Below are positions 62,483 through 64,000 of a DNA stretch of 64,000 nt, in pieces. The notes under the pieces were generated by a model. It was not told the origin of the DNA and did not search any database. It saw only the letters and a list, made by a program, of their open reading frames with translations. Each line of letters opens with the position of its first letter. Position 1 is the first letter of the stretch. The DNA is from Nonomuraea guangzhouensis (GTDB lineage Bacteria; Actinomycetota; Actinomycetes; Streptosporangiales; Streptosporangiaceae): NCBI RefSeq assembly GCF_019396345.1, contig NZ_JAHKRM010000028.1, positions 7,498-71,497 on the forward strand. The letters are read 5' to 3'. Made by a program: the position numbers and the translations under genes.

Positions 62483-63366
62483 TCTCCCAGCAATCGGACG
62501 AACTCCTGCGCGGCGGCCAGAGGCGCCTCGGGCAGGGCCGCGTAGACCTTCCGCGCGGGGGCCAGCCCGCGCAGGGGCCGCAACACCAGATTCGCCGGTA
62601 CGGCCCGCGCCGCCAGCTCCGGCACCAGCGTCACCCCGAGCCCGGCGGCGACGAAGCCGAACTTCCCCGTCCATTCCGCCACCCGCAGCCCGCTACGCGG
62701 CGTGAACCCGGCGGCGGCGCAGGCGGTGACCAGCAGCGTCGGCTGCCCGCGCGGCGCGGCCTCGATCCACGTCTCGTCGGCCAGGTCGCGCAGGTCCACG
62801 TCGGGCTCCGCGGCCAGCCGGTGCGACTGCGGCAGCGCCACCAGCAGCCGGTCCTCGCGCAGCGGCACGATCCGGTCGCATTCGGCGGTCAGTCCCGCGG
62901 GGTAGTCGCTGATCACCGCGACGTCCAGCGCTCCGGCCCGCAGCCGCTCGATCAGCCGGTTCGTCAGCCCCTCGACCAGCCGCAGGCCGACGTTCGGCCG
63001 CCGCTCGGCGAACCGTTTGAGGGTCATGGGCACGAGATCGACGTTGGCCGTGGCGAACGCGCCGACCCGCAGCGTGCCGCCACTGCCGCCGTGGATCGCG
63101 GCCAGTTCCTCACTCGCGCGTTCGAGCCGGTCGAGCACGGCGATGGCGTGCCGGTGCAGCGAGACTCCGGCCGGTGTCAGGCGTACGCCCCTGGCCAGCC
63201 GCTCGAACAACGGCCCTCCGGTGGCCCGCTCAAGGGCGGCGACGCGCCGGGAGACCGCCGACTGGGTGTATCCGAGCAGCTCAGCGGCTGCGGTGAAGGA
63301 GCCGCTCCTGGCCACCTCGTCGAAGAGGATGAGCGCGCCGGTGTCGAAGGCATTCATGTCTGTCAT
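62449..63366 (-). CDS. LysR-family transcriptional regulator
   Basis: A 305-residue regulator: helix-turn-helix SGSFTAAAELLGYTQSAVSRRVAAL near residues 20-45, then the effector domain with LRVGAFATANVDLVP and GFVAAGLGVTLVPELAA. It is divergent from the beta-hydroxyacid dehydrogenase gene with a 57-bp gap and probably regulates it. ATG 63366 or 63357 is the start; neither has a strong ribosome site. Its 3' end overlaps pabB by 34 bp. Confidence 0.92.
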   Translation of the reverse strand: MTDMNAFDTGALILFDEVARSGSFTAAAELLGYTQSAVSRRVAALERATGGPLFERLARGVRLTPAGVSLHRHAIAVLDRLERASEELAAIHGGSGGTLRVGAFATANVDLVPMTLKRFAERRPNVGLRLVEGLTNRLIERLRAGALDVAVISDYPAGLTAECDRIVPLREDRLLVALPQSHRLAAEPDVDLRDLADETWIEAAPRGQPTLLVTACAAAGFTPRSGLRVAEWTGKFGFVAAGLGVTLVPELAARAVPANLVLRPLRGLAPARKVYAALPEAPLAAAQEFVRLLGEWQVCTTATPA

Positions 63367-63423
63367 GGCTGGTATGCAATCTAGTCGCTGGCGGAATGTC
63401 TCGCATCTCGCTTAACTGGGCGG
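63367..63423. promoter_or_regulatory. LysR/dehydrogenase divergent promoter region
   Basis: ATGCAAT (63374-63380) and ATTGCAT (63427-63433, just inside the dehydrogenase gene) form an inverted repeat, a possible LysR recognition pair. The gap is too small for further calls. Confidence 0.35.
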
Positions 63424-64000
63424 GTGATTGCATTTATCGGACAGGGACGCATGGGCGTCCCGATGGCCCGGCGGCTCATCGAGGCCGAGCACACGATCGG
63501 GCACAAGGTGACGACATGGCGGCGCGGGACCGGGGTCACGGTCGCCGAGGCGGTGGCCGGCGCGGAGCTGGTCATCACGATGCTGCGCGACCCGGCCGCC
63601 GTGCGCGAGGTGCTGACGGCCGCGCTGCCGGGGCTGCGGCCCGACGCGACGGTGGTGGAGATGTCCACGATCGGCCCGGACGCGATCGGGGAGCTGCGCG
63701 CGCTGCTGCCCGCCTCCGTCAGGCTCGTGGACGCGCCCGTGCTGGGCAGCGTCGCGCCGGCGGCCGACGGCACGCTGACCGTGCTGGCGGGCGGCGACCT
63801 GGCGGGCCTGGGTGACGTGCTGTCGGTGTTCGGCACGGTACGCGAGTGCGGGCCGCTGGGGGCGGGCGCGGCGATGAAGATCGCCGTCATGAGCGCGCTC
63901 GTGCCGGCCCAGGTGCTGATCGCGGAGACGTACGCGTACGGCGAGGCGCACGGGGTGGACCGCGACGCGCTGGCCGACGTGCTGTCGGGCACTCCCCTGG
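63424..64000 (+). CDS. beta-hydroxyacid dehydrogenase (3-hydroxyisobutyrate type), cut by window end
   Basis: Partial gene, 192 codons visible. VIAFIGQGRMGVPMARRLIE is the NAD(P)-binding Rossmann start, then VEMSTIGPDAIGEL, VDAPVLGSVAPAADGTL and the catalytic Lys in GAAMKIAVMSALV. This is the 3-hydroxyisobutyrate/tartronate-semialdehyde dehydrogenase fold. The loop after strand 2 is short. GTG 63424 is used; its ribosome site is weak. The C-terminal domain lies outside the window. Probably under control of the divergent LysR gene. Confidence 0.88.
   Translation, partial: MIAFIGQGRMGVPMARRLIEAEHTIGHKVTTWRRGTGVTVAEAVAGAELVITMLRDPAAVREVLTAALPGLRPDATVVEMSTIGPDAIGELRALLPASVRLVDAPVLGSVAPAADGTLTVLAGGDLAGLGDVLSVFGTVRECGPLGAGAAMKIAVMSALVPAQVLIAETYAYGEAHGVDRDALADVLSGTPL

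Overview
The window is very GC-rich actinomycete chromosome. It uses many GTG and TTG starts, compact ATGA/GTGA gene overlaps and lipoprotein signal peptides. It carries ssgB, which is restricted to sporulating actinomycetes, and two luciferase-like oxidoreductases of the F420/flavin class. Together with ROK, LVIVD and DUF305 proteins, a remnant of the paired small-ORF/DUF6879 type, and a giant TPR protein, this suggests a morphologically complex, sporulating actinomycete. Streptosporangiaceae/Nonomuraea-like is my best guess, an inference from gene content rather than a measured placement.

Layout. 1-13.7 kb is mostly housekeeping: a 43-bp tandem repeat, an LLM oxidoreductase, a TM2 protein, thrS, a GH25 lysozyme-like protein, a second LLM oxidoreductase and pgm. 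A DUF2786 protein paired with a membrane protein, a P450, a HAD phosphatase-like protein, DUF4031, an HD-domain protein and an FMN alpha-hydroxy-acid oxidase follow. 13.7-20.1 kb is a sugar locus: a ROK regulator divergent from a lipoprotein binding protein, two permeases and a GH35-like beta-galactosidase. 20.1-28.1 kb is a seven-gene oligopeptide import operon (binding protein, two permeases, two ATPases) that continues into a proline-iminopeptidase-like hydrolase and an Xaa-Pro aminopeptidase. This is a coherent import-and-digest unit for proline-containing peptides.

28.2-34.6 kb is a single 2147-codon TPR gene with a large internal duplication. 34.6-37.9 kb holds recQ, DUF6221, a YchJ-like protein and a sulfotransferase on the minus strand. 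38.0-44.9 kb is a tightly packed set: AMP-forming ligase, FAD oxidoreductase, FMN alpha-hydroxy-acid oxidase, membrane-anchored non-canonical P450 and cation/proton antiporter. It looks like a small uncharacterised biosynthetic or modification pathway. A two-component system and a decayed DUF6879 locus follow.

47.6-54.6 kb is a urea/short-chain-amide type ABC system (urtABCDE). It is preceded by a MarR regulator, a leaderless UrtA/AmiC-like binding protein that looks like a cytosolic ligand sensor, and a structured RNA leader ending in a strong intrinsic terminator. 54.6-55.6 kb is gene-poor, with a tRNA-Val(CAC) and several palindromes. 55.6-64 kb carries ssgB, an undefined Cys-containing protein, a divergent DUF305/LVIVD lipoprotein pair, a receptor-like Ser/Thr kinase coupled to pabC and pabB, a LysR regulator and the start of a beta-hydroxyacid dehydrogenase cut by the window edge.

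I saw no CRISPR array, insertion sequence, rRNA or clear prophage. All functional calls are from reading the sequence; no database search was run.
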